From JBGMEA01 sp964444065 (GTDB lineage: Bacteria; Bacillota; Clostridia; Eubacteriales; Anaerofustaceae): a DNA stretch of 37,016 nt. The notes under the pieces are model-generated. The model had not been told where the DNA came from. It made no database searches and saw only the letters and a program-made list of their open reading frames with translations. The stretch spans positions 1 through 37,016 of the forward strand of contig CAYUFL010000015.1 in the NCBI GenBank assembly GCA_964444065.1, written 5' to 3'. A program made the translations under genes and the position numbers. Below are positions 8,904 through 17,096 of this stretch, piece after piece (the first letter of the stretch is position 1; each line of letters begins with the position of its first letter).

Positions 8904-9234
8904 TCACCTTTTTGATTTTTGGCTGAGACAAAAATGCAGTGCGTGAGCAAAACATCAAGAGAACCTAACAAAGGGGCTGAAGCAATTTTTCGTTTTGCAA
9001 CAGTCCCTTTTAACTTTTTGTTTTCCCAATCTGGTTTTTTTCAAAGCACGCGCACTCCGGTCTGTCATATTGTTTCCTGCATGCGCAACACTCTGCAGCA
9101 TCACGTTTTCCCGTACGATCAAACCCATTCGAATAATCGAAAAACCTCTCAATTTCGAAAGTACTTCATCTCAGACTTTTATGATATCATAGTTTCAATT
9201 AATTTATAAATTAAATTGCAGGAGGTGTTGGTAT
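8904..9234. other. Non-coding stretch between the PG-binding gene and the flavoprotein gene
   Basis: No credible gene was found in these 331 bases. The short open frames lack ribosome sites. The stretch contains the large imperfect stem-loop at 8970-9010 and, just before 9235, an A+T-rich leader with AATTTATAAATT and a strong AGGAGGTG ribosome site. Confidence 0.5.
8970..9014 (+). terminator. Large stem-loop, probable terminator of the PG-binding gene
   Basis: AAAGGGGCTGAAGCAA (8970-8985) pairs with TTGCAACAGTCCCTTT (8995-9010) in 13 of 16 positions and is followed by TTTTAAC. The right arm, read on the minus strand as AAAGGGACTGTTGCAA, resembles terminal repeats of some transposable elements, so it could also be a tiny transposon relic. 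Confidence 0.45.
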
Positions 9235-9762
9235 TTGCTGAAAGAAAAAACGATTGTAATTGGTATCTCTGCATGCAGTCCGGCAGTGAAAACGATTGAT
9301 CTGATCAAAGCATTTCGCAAACGAGGTGCTGTCGTACACGTCATCATGACGCCAAATGCCGCACATTTTGTTTCACCGATGTTGATCCAAAGAGAAGCCG
9401 GCACACCGTTGCAGATCGAGCAGTTTGAATTGCCAAAAGCATTCGACCAAAATCACCAATCGTTATCGGTTGCAGCCGATCTGATTTTGCTTGCGCCGGT
9501 TTCAGCCAATACCTTGGGTAAAGCCGCAAACGGAATCGCAGACAATTTATTGACAACCACAATTCTTTCGAGCAAAGCGCAGATAATGGCCGCAATGCAT
9601 ATCAATCCGACCATGTTCGGAAAGGCAAGTGTCCAGAGAAATATCCGCCAACTCAAAGAAGACGGCTTTTTATTTGTGGACAATGAGAATAATGAGCGGC
9701 CAAGTATGTTTCCCTCTTTATCGCAGATATTTATCTCGGTTGAATCATTCTTTCATAAATAA
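9235..9762 (+). CDS. CoaC-like flavoprotein (phosphopantothenoylcysteine decarboxylase-like), atypical
   Basis: Starts at a TTG with AGGAGGTG 7 bases upstream and gives 175 residues. The fold is that of the flavoprotein family (CoaBC N-terminal half, UbiX, DfpA). The core block LAPVSANTLGKAANGIADNL (about 87-106) closely follows the CoaC consensus, and a His at about 74 sits where the CoaC active-site His lies. However, the usual PAMN..MW motif reads AAMHINPTMF, the flavin-loop GxTGSIAAYK is ISACSPAVKT, and the C-terminal CGxxGxGRM substrate clamp is absent. There is no CoaB synthetase half. It may therefore be a relative with another substrate rather than the coenzyme A enzyme. It stands alone, ending at a shared terminator with the hemerythrin gene. 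Confidence 0.78.
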   Translation: MLKEKTIVIGISACSPAVKTIDLIKAFRKRGAVVHVIMTPNAAHFVSPMLIQREAGTPLQIEQFELPKAFDQNHQSLSVAADLILLAPVSANTLGKAANGIADNLLTTTILSSKAQIMAAMHINPTMFGKASVQRNIRQLKEDGFLFVDNENNERPSMFPSLSQIFISVESFFHK

Positions 9763-9780
9763 AAGAAACACCGCAAATAC

Positions 9781-9816
9781 AAAAAACGGGTAAATTGAAT
9801 TCATTACCCGTTTTTT
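9781..9816. terminator. Bidirectional terminator between flavoprotein and hemerythrin genes
   Basis: AAAAAACGGGTAA (9781-9793) and TTACCCGTTTTTT (9804-9816) form a perfect 13-bp stem with a 10-base loop that contains GAATTC. T-runs on both strands allow it to end both convergent genes. Confidence 0.9.
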
Positions 9817-9840
9817 ACGATTGGCGGTTGGGAAAGTATT

Positions 9841-10236
9841 TTATTTTGATTTGATATATTTGCCCATTTCTTTATCCATTTTCAGAATGTGGTTCAAAAG
9901 CCAATTATTTGTCTCATTCAGAATTTTCAAAACGACCGGCACACTTGCACCGTTCTTCTGATAGTCGTTAACGATAGTGCTGACTTCTTTGGTAAAATCA
10001 TCATGCAGTTTTTTATGAGCTGTGAAATTCGGATACGCATTTTGCATCATCAATTTTTCTTCATCTTTGAAATGAGTCTTGGTATAGTCCAACAAAAATG
10101 TTAATGTCTTACCGACCTCTTCTTTGCCTTTTTTTTGATTGCAGGCATCTGTCAGTTGATCGACAATTTCAAATAATTTTTTATGCTGCGCATCCACCGC
10201 AGCGTTTCCCACACTTAAATCTTCGTACCATTTCAT
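9841..10236 (-). CDS. Bacteriohemerythrin
   Basis: A 131-residue single-domain hemerythrin, a four-helix bundle with a non-heme di-iron site that binds O2. All seven iron ligands are in the expected spacing: H18 (VDAQHKKLFE), H55 and E59 (THFKDEE), H74 and H78 (HKKLH), H116 and D121 (HILKMD). No other domain is attached, so it is likely a soluble oxygen buffer, oxygen scavenger or iron store in an anaerobe. The ATG is preceded by GGAGG with 6 bases between. It has its own transcription unit between two terminators. Confidence 0.96.
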   Translation of the reverse strand: MKWYEDLSVGNAAVDAQHKKLFEIVDQLTDACNQKKGKEEVGKTLTFLLDYTKTHFKDEEKLMMQNAYPNFTAHKKLHDDFTKEVSTIVNDYQKNGASVPVVLKILNETNNWLLNHILKMDKEMGKYIKSK

Positions 10237-10308
10237 AGTTGCCTCCGTTGTTTTCCTAGCATAGTAATATGAATATCGGATCGTTTGACGATATTTTTAG
10301 TAAAACAA

Positions 10309-10339
10309 GAAAAAACCGTGAATTTTTCTCATTCACGGT
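10309..10339 (-). terminator. Terminator of the Asp23-to-coaD operon
   Basis: On the minus strand ACCGTGAAT (10339-10331), a 7-base loop and ATTCACGGT (10323-10315) are followed by TTTTTTC. This ends the six-gene operon just after the coiled-coil gene. Confidence 0.88.
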
Positions 10340-10355
10340 AATCATTTGATCACAT

Positions 10356-10832
10356 TTATTCGACGCTTTTTACGTTCGCAGCCGCCTTTTTCTTATCCTT
10401 CAATTCACTCTTGTTCTCGTCAATTGTAGCGATTACCGATCTCAATTCATCCTGCGTTTTCGAAAGCAGATTCGTGACATATTCGATTGATTTAATACGC
10501 AGCTTGTTTGCTTCCATTTTTGCGCCGCGGACGATCGCATCGGCTTCTTCGTATGCATTTTTGGTAATATTGTTTGTTTCGATCAAATGTTGTTTTTGTG
10601 AACGGGCTTCCTCGATCAATCCATCCGCTTTGCGTTGCGCATTCTGCTTGATCCGTATTTCATCTTCTACGATGCGCTTCGCTTCTTTCAACTCGATCGG
10701 AAGCACACTTCTGAGTTCATCCAGCAGATCAAGAAACTCGTCCTTGTCCAACATGATTTTATTTGTCAGCGGAACATTGGATGCATTTTCGACTGATGTC
10801 TGAATCTTATCTAAAATTTCATACAACTTCAT
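10356..10832 (-). CDS. Coiled-coil protein conserved next to coaD
   Basis: A 158-residue protein that is mostly charged helix. Residues about 50-150 are a long Ala/Glu/Lys-rich heptad-like region (EAKRIVEDEIRIKQNAQRKA) with no membrane segment. This resembles the DivIVA-type and F0-b-like coiled coils that clostridial genomes often annotate as 'ATPase' immediately after coaD. There is no Walker motif, so that label is not supported by sequence. It begins 3 bases after the coaD stop, clearly cotranscribed. A structural or cytoskeletal role is only inference. The true function is not known to me. Confidence 0.8.
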   Translation of the reverse strand: MKLYEILDKIQTSVENASNVPLTNKIMLDKDEFLDLLDELRSVLPIELKEAKRIVEDEIRIKQNAQRKADGLIEEARSQKQHLIETNNITKNAYEEADAIVRGAKMEANKLRIKSIEYVTNLLSKTQDELRSVIATIDENKSELKDKKKAAANVKSVE

Positions 10833-10835
10833 AGC

Positions 10836-11327
10836 TTACCTCCGTAGATCCTGATATTTGAGTATTAATTTGTCGTTTACTCCCGACGGAACCATTTTCT
10901 CTACGTTACCATGGCAGGACGCAATTTCATTTACCATACTGCTGCTGACATAAGAATATTGATTGCTTGTTACGAAGAGCACACTGTCTACCTTGTGGTT
11001 CAGCAGACGATTCGTAATCGCCATTTGAAATTCATAATCGAAATCCGTAAGTGCGCGCAACCCTCTGATAATCGTATACGTCTGCATTGATTCGCACAAA
11101 TCCACCAAAAGGCCCTCGTAGTGAGCCACCGTAATTTTATCTTGGTACTGTTTCGTGCTTTCTTTGACCATTTCAATGCGCTCTTCAACAGAGAAAACAC
11201 TTTGTTTATGCACATTTCGTACAATTCTGACATGTACCTTATCAAAAATCCTTGTACTACGTTCAATGATATCCAAATGACCGTTTGTGACAGGATCAAA
11301 ACTTCCTGGATAGATCGCGGTATTCAT
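10836..11327 (-). CDS. coaD: Phosphopantetheine adenylyltransferase
   Basis: CoaD transfers AMP from ATP to 4'-phosphopantetheine, the penultimate step of coenzyme A synthesis. The nucleotidyltransferase motif is intact (YPGSFDPVTNGH, with the catalytic TNGH His at residue 17), as are IRGLRALTDFDYE and the ISSS-like SYVSSSMVNEIA. Length of 163 is normal. Its ATG follows the rsmD stop directly (TAAATG), implying translational coupling. The rsmD-coaD pairing is a standard Firmicutes order. Confidence 0.97.
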   Translation of the reverse strand: MNTAIYPGSFDPVTNGHLDIIERSTRIFDKVHVRIVRNVHKQSVFSVEERIEMVKESTKQYQDKITVAHYEGLLVDLCESMQTYTIIRGLRALTDFDYEFQMAITNRLLNHKVDSVLFVTSNQYSYVSSSMVNEIASCHGNVEKMVPSGVNDKLILKYQDLRR

Positions 11328-11891
11328 TTAATTCTCCTTGCCTGCTTCAATAGACTGCCTGAGAAAATATACAATCGTAGAAGAATATTTCTTGCTTTTG
11401 AATATCTCGAAGTTGCCGATATGACCCGCCAATTCATTTCCCGTCCCCTGTTCCAAAACAATAACTCCATTACGGGTAATTATATCTCTTTTCGACAAGA
11501 TTTCAAACACTTTTTCGATGATTTCGAGTTTATAGGGCGGATCCATGAAGATCGCATCATACCTTTCTGAGCTCATTTGCAAAAAGCGCACGACATCTTG
11601 ATTCCTTACAACAAATCGCTCCGATGCCTTGGTTTTTTCGATATTGCTGCGGATAAGCGCAATTCCGTCACGGTCGTTCTCCACAAGTGTAGCGCTTAGA
11701 GCCCCTCTGCTTACCGCTTCAATACCGATTGCGCCACTCCCTGAAAACAAATCCAAAAATCGACATTCAGCAAGGTAGGGTGCAATAATATTAAAGATAT
11801 CCTCCTTGATCCGATCAGTAGTCGGACGGATATTGCGGTTTTTCGGTTCATTTAAACGCAAACCCCTAAATTCACCGGCAATGACCCTCAT
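11328..11891 (-). CDS. rsmD: 16S rRNA (guanine(966)-N2)-methyltransferase
   Basis: RsmD methylates G966 of 16S rRNA in assembled small subunits. The SAM-binding motif DLFSGSGAIGIEAVSRGA is around residues 46-63 and the catalytic NPPY-type motif reads MDPPY near 118-122. The start MRVIAGEFRGLRL is the usual family opening. Length of 187 is typical. It is 12 bases after recG and abuts coaD. Confidence 0.95.
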   Translation of the reverse strand: MRVIAGEFRGLRLNEPKNRNIRPTTDRIKEDIFNIIAPYLAECRFLDLFSGSGAIGIEAVSRGALSATLVENDRDGIALIRSNIEKTKASERFVVRNQDVVRFLQMSSERYDAIFMDPPYKLEIIEKVFEILSKRDIITRNGVIVLEQGTGNELAGHIGNFEIFKSKKYSSTIVYFLRQSIEAGKEN

Positions 11892-11903
11892 AAAGTTTCC
11901 CCT

Positions 11904-13934
11904 TTAATTGAATATAATATCGGTACGGTTGGTTTCGGCATCTTCAGACAGCCATTCCAAAAATACTTGATCTTTGACTTGTTGCGATGCTTTAAGCTTT
12001 TTTACAATAAGCTCCGCTGCCAGAAACAGATCTTCATATTGCAACGCTTCATAAATAATATTGCTCGTATTACCGCTTTGTTTGATCCCGAACATTTCCC
12101 CTGCGCCGCGCAGCCGCATATCGGCACGGGCGATTTCAAACCCGTCATTTGTATTTTTTAATATATTCAGTCTGCTGACAGATGTTTCCGAAGCAGAATC
12201 GCTCTGCAAGATGCAGTAGCTCTGCAGGTCTGCGCGACCTACTCTGCCCCGTAATTGGTGCAACTGCGCCAATCCGAAGCGTTCACTGTCTTTTATGACA
12301 ATTACTGTGGCATCCGACACATCCACCCCAACTTCAATTACTGTAGTTGCAACCAGAATCATGGCATCTCCAAACGCAAACTCATTCATAATACGATTCT
12401 TGTCTTTCTCTGCCATACTGCCGGTCAATGCATAGGATTTGATCTTTGGGAACTTGTTTTTTATTTCCTCATGTAATCGAGCAACATTCTGCATTCCCTC
12501 ATCTTCTGCCGCGGGGCAGACAAGATAACATTTATGCCCCAACTTTGTTTCTTTTAGAATCAAACGATCAATTGCATCATTTGCCGCGGAGTCGCAGACA
12601 ATCGTTTTGACGGATTTTCTGCCTGCCGGTACTGTATCCAAAACACTTAAATTCAGATCGCGATACATACTCAGCGACAGCGTGCGAGGGATCGGAGTAG
12701 CGCTCATCACCAGCACATGAGGATTATTTCCCTTCGCTGCAAGTTTTGCCCTTTGCGAAACCCCGAAGCGATGCTGTTCGTCAATAATAATAAAAGCAAG
12801 ATTACGATACTCCACATCCTCTGAAAAGACAGCATGCGTACCGAAGATCACCCGAACACTGCCGCTTTGCACTTCACAAAGTGCTTCTTTTCTTTCCTTT
12901 GCACTCAAGGACGAGTGCAACACGGTGCTTTCTATCCCGAACAGGCTTAATATCGTACGGTATTTTTGGAAATGCTGCTTCGCTAGAATCTCAGTCGGCG
13001 CAGTAAATACCGCCTGATATCCGCCGCCGGCACAAATAAAAGCTGCAGTCATAGCAACTGCGGTTTTGCCACTACCGACATCTCCTTGCAACAGACGGTT
13101 CATTTGATTTCCGGATTCCAGGTCACGGGAGATTTCATCGATTGCCCGAAGTTGCGCATCGGTCAGATCGAAGCCCAGTCTGCTAGTCCACTCGTGCAGA
13201 TCCGGTTGCTGCAACGTCGGCGCCGGAACCGATTTTTTTTGTTCATTCAACTGATCAATCAGCAAAAAAAAGCGCAAAAAACGAATCATGCGAAAATAAC
13301 TCATCGCCGATTCGACAGCAGAACTATCTGAAGAAAAATGCATATCCCGATACGCTGTCTCCTTATCGGGAATTTCACATTCGGAATGAATCCAAAATGG
13401 CATTAAATCAATAATTTCTGTGTTTTCCAACGCATTGGACAAATAAGCGTAAAATACTTTTTTTGTAATGCCTAATTTTGCCGGGAGAGAGTAGACAGGA
13501 GCGATCCCTTCCTTAAGGTAGACCGCATGCTCACTGCGCTCGCAATCGGGAGACGATAAGAATACGGCGCCGTTTCTTTGTAAAACGACGCCATACAATA
13601 CATATTCCGTTTCCGGTATAAAATGGTTTTTTCTGTAAGGCTGATTATAAAAAATAACGTCGAATTTTTTCCCCTGCTGCATAAAAACAAGTCTGGTGAC
13701 AGTCAGTTTTCGGCTGATATACTGCGTTACAGTCTTACCTGTAAAAACTGCTTTTGTCAGCAGTTTTACACCGACAGAGACATCAGATATAAATAGAAAT
13801 GAGCCTCTGTTGATATAAGTGCCTGGGAAATATTCCAATAAGTCCTGAATAGTATAAATGCCCATTTGCGCCAATTCATGCGCTTTTCTGGGTCCGATTC
13901 CTTTTAATACGGTTACGGGATCATATTCCTGCAT
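11904..13934 (-). CDS. recG: ATP-dependent DNA helicase RecG
   Basis: RecG reverses stalled replication forks and processes branched DNA. The N-terminal wedge (OB-fold) domain covers about residues 1-240, with the helix-hairpin motif LKGIGPRKAHELAQMGI at the very start. Motor motifs follow: Walker A LLQGDVGSGKTAVA near residue 285, the DEQH box (IIDEQHRFGVSQR), motif III VMSATPIPRTL and the C-terminal motif QLRGRVGRADLQSYC. Length of 676 is normal. It starts 5 bases after the fakA stop, within the Asp23 operon. Confidence 0.97.
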   Translation of the reverse strand: MQEYDPVTVLKGIGPRKAHELAQMGIYTIQDLLEYFPGTYINRGSFLFISDVSVGVKLLTKAVFTGKTVTQYISRKLTVTRLVFMQQGKKFDVIFYNQPYRKNHFIPETEYVLYGVVLQRNGAVFLSSPDCERSEHAVYLKEGIAPVYSLPAKLGITKKVFYAYLSNALENTEIIDLMPFWIHSECEIPDKETAYRDMHFSSDSSAVESAMSYFRMIRFLRFFLLIDQLNEQKKSVPAPTLQQPDLHEWTSRLGFDLTDAQLRAIDEISRDLESGNQMNRLLQGDVGSGKTAVAMTAAFICAGGGYQAVFTAPTEILAKQHFQKYRTILSLFGIESTVLHSSLSAKERKEALCEVQSGSVRVIFGTHAVFSEDVEYRNLAFIIIDEQHRFGVSQRAKLAAKGNNPHVLVMSATPIPRTLSLSMYRDLNLSVLDTVPAGRKSVKTIVCDSAANDAIDRLILKETKLGHKCYLVCPAAEDEGMQNVARLHEEIKNKFPKIKSYALTGSMAEKDKNRIMNEFAFGDAMILVATTVIEVGVDVSDATVIVIKDSERFGLAQLHQLRGRVGRADLQSYCILQSDSASETSVSRLNILKNTNDGFEIARADMRLRGAGEMFGIKQSGNTSNIIYEALQYEDLFLAAELIVKKLKASQQVKDQVFLEWLSEDAETNRTDIIFN

Positions 13935-13939
13935 AAGCG

Positions 13940-15574
13940 TTATTCCGCGCTGACAATGTAATAATAAAGCGGTTGATTTCCCTCGAAAAGCTCGACGTCA
14001 ATTTTGGGATATTTTTTTTGTATAGACTGTTGCAGTTCCTTTGCTTCGTTTTCGCTGATTTCCTCACCGTAATACAGCGTCAGTAACTCGGTATCCGAAT
14101 CTGTCATTTTTTCAATCAGACTTTCTGCAGCTGAAACAACATCTTTTTTGCTGACGGCAATTTCTCCGTCCAAAATACCGATGATGTCGCCTTTTTTGAT
14201 TTTGACATGATTCATACTGCTGTCACGTACAGCAAATGTAATCTGCCCTGTTTTTACGATTTCAATTGCTGCCGACATTTCCTCGATGTTCTCGTTCATC
14301 GCCACTGCAGAATTAAAATTCATCAGGGCGCTGATCGCTTCAGGAATTGTCTTGGTCGGCAATACCTGCACATCCTTTTCGCTGATTTTTTTAGCCTGTT
14401 CTGCCGCGAGGATAATATTTTTATTGTTCGGGAATAAAATATAATGTTTCCCGTTCGTGTTTTCAATGACGTCAAGAAAATCTTGTGTGGACGGATTCAT
14501 TGTTTGTCCGCCTTCGATCACATACGTAACACCAAGATCCTTCAGGATATTGCTCAGTCCGCTGCCTGCAGACACACTCACCAGCACATACTCTGTTTCT
14601 TCTGCGGAATAATAAGTCGCCTTATGATTTTGCTGCTCTTCTTTTTGAAAAATCTCACTGTGCTGCTGACGCATATTTTCTATTTTAATTTTAGTCAAAT
14701 CCCCGATTCCTGCTGCAATTTTCATTGCAACCCAAGGCTCATTTGTATGAACATGAATTTTGACCATATTTTCATCCTGAACCACGACCAATGAATCACC
14801 GAGTTTAATCAGTTTATCAATCAGCATTTTTTCGTAATCCTGATTTTCGTGTGTTGTGATTAAAAATTCTGTGCAATATGCATATGTGATTTCACTGTTG
14901 ATATTCATACCGAATTCAGTGCTTTCCACTACTTCAACACTCTCCTGCATCACAATCGGGTTACCTCGCATTGCCTGCAAAAACCCTTCAAATATAAATA
15001 AAAGCCCCTGACCTCCGGCATCTACCACCCCTGCATCTTTTAATACCTGCAACAGGTTTGGTGTGTTTTTCAGAGACACATACCCTTGCTGAATAATTTT
15101 TTCAAAAAATTCAGCGCAGTCATTGTATTCGCCGACATGCGCAACGGCGTATTCTGCAATTTCTCGGGCCACGGTCAATATGGTACCTTCGGTTGGCTTC
15201 ATCACTGCCTTGTAGGCCATATCTGATGCTGCCTGTAGTGCTCCCGCGATATCCGCAATATTCAGGACGGTTTTCCCTTTGCAACTTTTGGATATCCCCC
15301 GAAAAAGCTGTGACAGTATAACACCCGAATTCCCTCTTGCCCCCATAAGCGCACCATTGGAGCAGGCGCTTGCAGTTTCCGATATATTGGAGGACGGCGC
15401 ACGATCCATTTCTTTTACGGCATACTGTATGGTTAATGCCATGTTCGTGCCGGTATCGCCATCCGGTACCGGAAAAACATTCAGATTGTTAACGGTTTGC
15501 TTGCGGTTTTCCAAATTGGCGTATCCGCTTTCAATCGCGTCCCGGAACAATTTGCTGTCAATTTCTGATATCAT
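13940..15574 (-). CDS. fakA: DAK2/DegV-type protein YloV, fatty acid kinase catalytic subunit FakA
   Basis: FakA phosphorylates fatty acids delivered by FakB proteins so that exogenous fatty acids enter phospholipid synthesis. The N-terminal DhaL/DAK2 domain has NVFPVPDGDTGTNMALT at about residues 30-46, with the Asp cluster that binds Mg-ATP, then GARGNSGVILSQLFRG near 79-94. The middle and C-terminal parts form the FakB-interacting DegV-like region. Length of 544 fits. The ATG has GAGGTG 7 bases upstream and follows the Asp23 gene by 13 bases, the widespread yloU-yloV order. No fakB is in the window. Confidence 0.93.
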   Translation of the reverse strand: MISEIDSKLFRDAIESGYANLENRKQTVNNLNVFPVPDGDTGTNMALTIQYAVKEMDRAPSSNISETASACSNGALMGARGNSGVILSQLFRGISKSCKGKTVLNIADIAGALQAASDMAYKAVMKPTEGTILTVAREIAEYAVAHVGEYNDCAEFFEKIIQQGYVSLKNTPNLLQVLKDAGVVDAGGQGLLFIFEGFLQAMRGNPIVMQESVEVVESTEFGMNINSEITYAYCTEFLITTHENQDYEKMLIDKLIKLGDSLVVVQDENMVKIHVHTNEPWVAMKIAAGIGDLTKIKIENMRQQHSEIFQKEEQQNHKATYYSAEETEYVLVSVSAGSGLSNILKDLGVTYVIEGGQTMNPSTQDFLDVIENTNGKHYILFPNNKNIILAAEQAKKISEKDVQVLPTKTIPEAISALMNFNSAVAMNENIEEMSAAIEIVKTGQITFAVRDSSMNHVKIKKGDIIGILDGEIAVSKKDVVSAAESLIEKMTDSDTELLTLYYGEEISENEAKELQQSIQKKYPKIDVELFEGNQPLYYYIVSAE

Positions 15575-15587
15575 TTAGTTTCACCTC

Positions 15588-15941
15588 TTATACTCGAACG
15601 CTTTGCACAAAAACGTTGATCTTTTTGACTTTCAGACCTGTTTGTTTTTCAACGTTGTATTTCACCGTATCAATCAGGTTTTCAGCCACAGCCATAATTT
15701 TAACCCCAAATTCAACGATGACATAAAGATCAATCGTCAGATTGTTGTCAGCCGTAAAAGCCACCCTAACCCCCTTGCCCAAGTTCTCTTTTCGCAGCAA
15801 CTCGATGATATCGTCGGCGCCGCTTTTTTTGGACATCCCGACAACACCAAAGCATTCCATCGCAGACATGGCTGCAATCTGTTTGATTGTTTCGATGGAA
15901 TTACTGTTTTCCCCGTTAAAATGATTGTTATTGACATTCAT
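15588..15941 (-). CDS. Asp23/Gls24 family protein (YloU)
   Basis: A 117-residue Asp23-domain protein with the typical core: IAAMSAMECFGVVGMSKKS, GKGVRVAFTADNNLTIDLYV, and VNVFVQSVRV at the C-terminus. Members sit at the inner membrane face through partners or act as envelope-stress proteins. YloU is almost always encoded before fakA in Firmicutes, as here. The ATG has a strong AAAGGAGG site. This is the first gene of the operon ending at 10309. Confidence 0.92.
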   Translation of the reverse strand: MNVNNNHFNGENSNSIETIKQIAAMSAMECFGVVGMSKKSGADDIIELLRKENLGKGVRVAFTADNNLTIDLYVIVEFGVKIMAVAENLIDTVKYNVEKQTGLKVKKINVFVQSVRV

Positions 15942-16229
15942 AGAATATCCTCCTTTTCAGGAAACGAATTATCATATGGGAATTATATCATATTCATAAA
16001 CTAAGAGCGAATACAATTATTGAAATTGTGCATTTTTATTGGAATATGCGCCGCAGATTCACAAAAATCTGGTTGCATTTTGCAAAACAGGTATGATATA
16101 ATGATATGCAATGTTCCGTTGCCTGTTTGGCAGGGATACTGCGATCCATTCGTTTTACGATATATATCATCATTCTTGATGATTTCATATCTGCAATCGT
16201 ATAAGTTTTCACAATTAGGAGGGAAAAAG
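15942..16229. promoter_or_regulatory. Divergent promoter region between Asp23 operon and rpmB
   Basis: For the minus operon, an extended -10 (TGATATAAT on the minus strand, core at 15987-15982) lies about 41 bases before the Asp23 ATG, with no good -35. For rpmB, a -35 TTGCAT (16073-16078), an 18-base spacer and an extended -10 TGATATAAT (core 16097-16102) precede a leader of about 120 bases. The leader contains nested inverted repeats: ATCATCA/TGATGAT at 16166-16172 and 16177-16183, enclosed by TACGAT/ATCGTA at 16156-16161 and 16196-16201. Confidence 0.7.
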
Positions 16230-16418
16230 ATGGCAAGAGAGTGTTATGTTTGCGCTAAAGGCACTGTATCGGGAAATACTGTGAGCCATTCAAATATCCA
16301 TACGAAAAGAAAATGGAAACCGAATCTTAAAAAAGTCAGAATTTTAGAAGATGGTTCCGTAAAAACAGTAACCGTATGCACAAGATGTTTGCGTTCTGAA
16401 AAAGTCACAAAGGCATAA
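16230..16418 (+). CDS. rpmB: Large ribosomal subunit protein bL28
   Basis: The start is the ATG at 16230, preceded by AGGAGGG. The open frame continues upstream but that part is leader. The 62-residue product begins MARECYVCAKGT, contains SHSNIHTKRKWKPNL, and ends with VCTRCLRS. The two CxxC pairs (C5, C8, C50, C53) make it the zinc-binding C+ form of L28. It is monocistronic and ends at a strong terminator. Confidence 0.97.
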   Translation: MARECYVCAKGTVSGNTVSHSNIHTKRKWKPNLKKVRILEDGSVKTVTVCTRCLRSEKVTKA

Positions 16419-16444
16419 TTTTAGAATTGACAGAATTACAAAAT

Positions 16445-16472
16445 AAAAGGCAGTTTATACTGCCTTTTTTTA
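16445..16472 (+). terminator. rpmB terminator
   Basis: AAAAGGCAGT (16445-16454) and ACTGCCTTTT (16459-16468) form a perfect 10-bp stem with a TTAT loop, followed by more Ts. It lies 27 bases after the rpmB stop. Confidence 0.93.
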
Positions 16473-16649
16473 TTTCGAAATATCCGACGAATATGTCAAA
16501 TCACTCGAATTCCTTGAAAGATCGCTCTTGATCGCTATTACTTTAACAATATTAACATAATAAAGGATTTTAATTGATTTGATTGATGACAAAAACAAAT
16601 TTATATAATATAATAAAGTATAAGCTACGTTTTTGGTTGAGGAGGATAT

Positions 16650-17075
16650 ATGGATTCGATTGATAAAAAGATTATTGACATTATGTGCAATAACGGACGA
16701 ATCACAATGAAAGAACTCGCGGGGGAGTTAAAACTATCGGCACCTGCAGTTGCCGAACGTGTAAAAAGACTGGAACAAAACGGGGTCATCACAGGGTATA
16801 AAGCAGTGATAGACCGAAAGAAACTCGGGCAAGCCATTACTGTATTTATTAATTTGGATATCCCGGCCAGCAAGTATGACGAGTTCAAAGAATTCGCCGA
16901 CGGGGCACTCGAGATCAGTGAGTTTTATTATGTAACAGGTCAATATTCGCTTGTAGTAAAAGCATATGTATCCAGCACCGAACATTTGGCAAAATTACTT
17001 GAGAAAACCCAGATTTTCGGAGTAACCGAAACCTTTGTGGTCATGTACTCAAATATAAAAAAAGAATTGTTTTAA
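16650..17075 (+). CDS. Lrp/AsnC family transcriptional regulator
   Basis: A 141-residue feast/famine regulator. The N-terminal winged helix-turn-helix is at residues about 3-55 (IDKKIIDIMCNNGRITMKEL followed by LKLSAPAVAERVKRLEQNGV). The C-terminal RAM ligand-binding domain runs about 65-138 (VTGQYSLVVKAYV is the usual GxxD/GxYD-type region, here G-Q-Y). Such proteins sense amino acids or related metabolites. The gene stands alone and has GGAGGA before the ATG. Two overlapping TATAAT sequences (16604-16614) supply possible -10 elements. The regulated genes cannot be named from this window. Confidence 0.94.
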   Translation: MDSIDKKIIDIMCNNGRITMKELAGELKLSAPAVAERVKRLEQNGVITGYKAVIDRKKLGQAITVFINLDIPASKYDEFKEFADGALEISEFYYVTGQYSLVVKAYVSSTEHLAKLLEKTQIFGVTETFVVMYSNIKKELF

Positions 17076-17096
17076 AAACTGCATCATGCAGTTTTT
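17074..17096. terminator. Bidirectional terminator between the Lrp and YihY genes
   Basis: AAAAACTGCA (17074-17083), loop TCA and TGCAGTTTTT (17087-17096) form a perfect 10-bp stem with A/T flanks. The two convergent genes stop on either side. Confidence 0.9.

Noticed and set aside
9841..10236. Hemerythrin domain as part of a chemotaxis receptor or regulator
   Set aside because: The gene encodes only the 131-residue domain and is bounded by terminators on both sides.
10356..10832. ATPase subunit assignment for the gene after coaD
   Set aside because: No nucleotide-binding motif and no membrane segment; resemblance to F0 subunit b is limited to coiled-coil composition.
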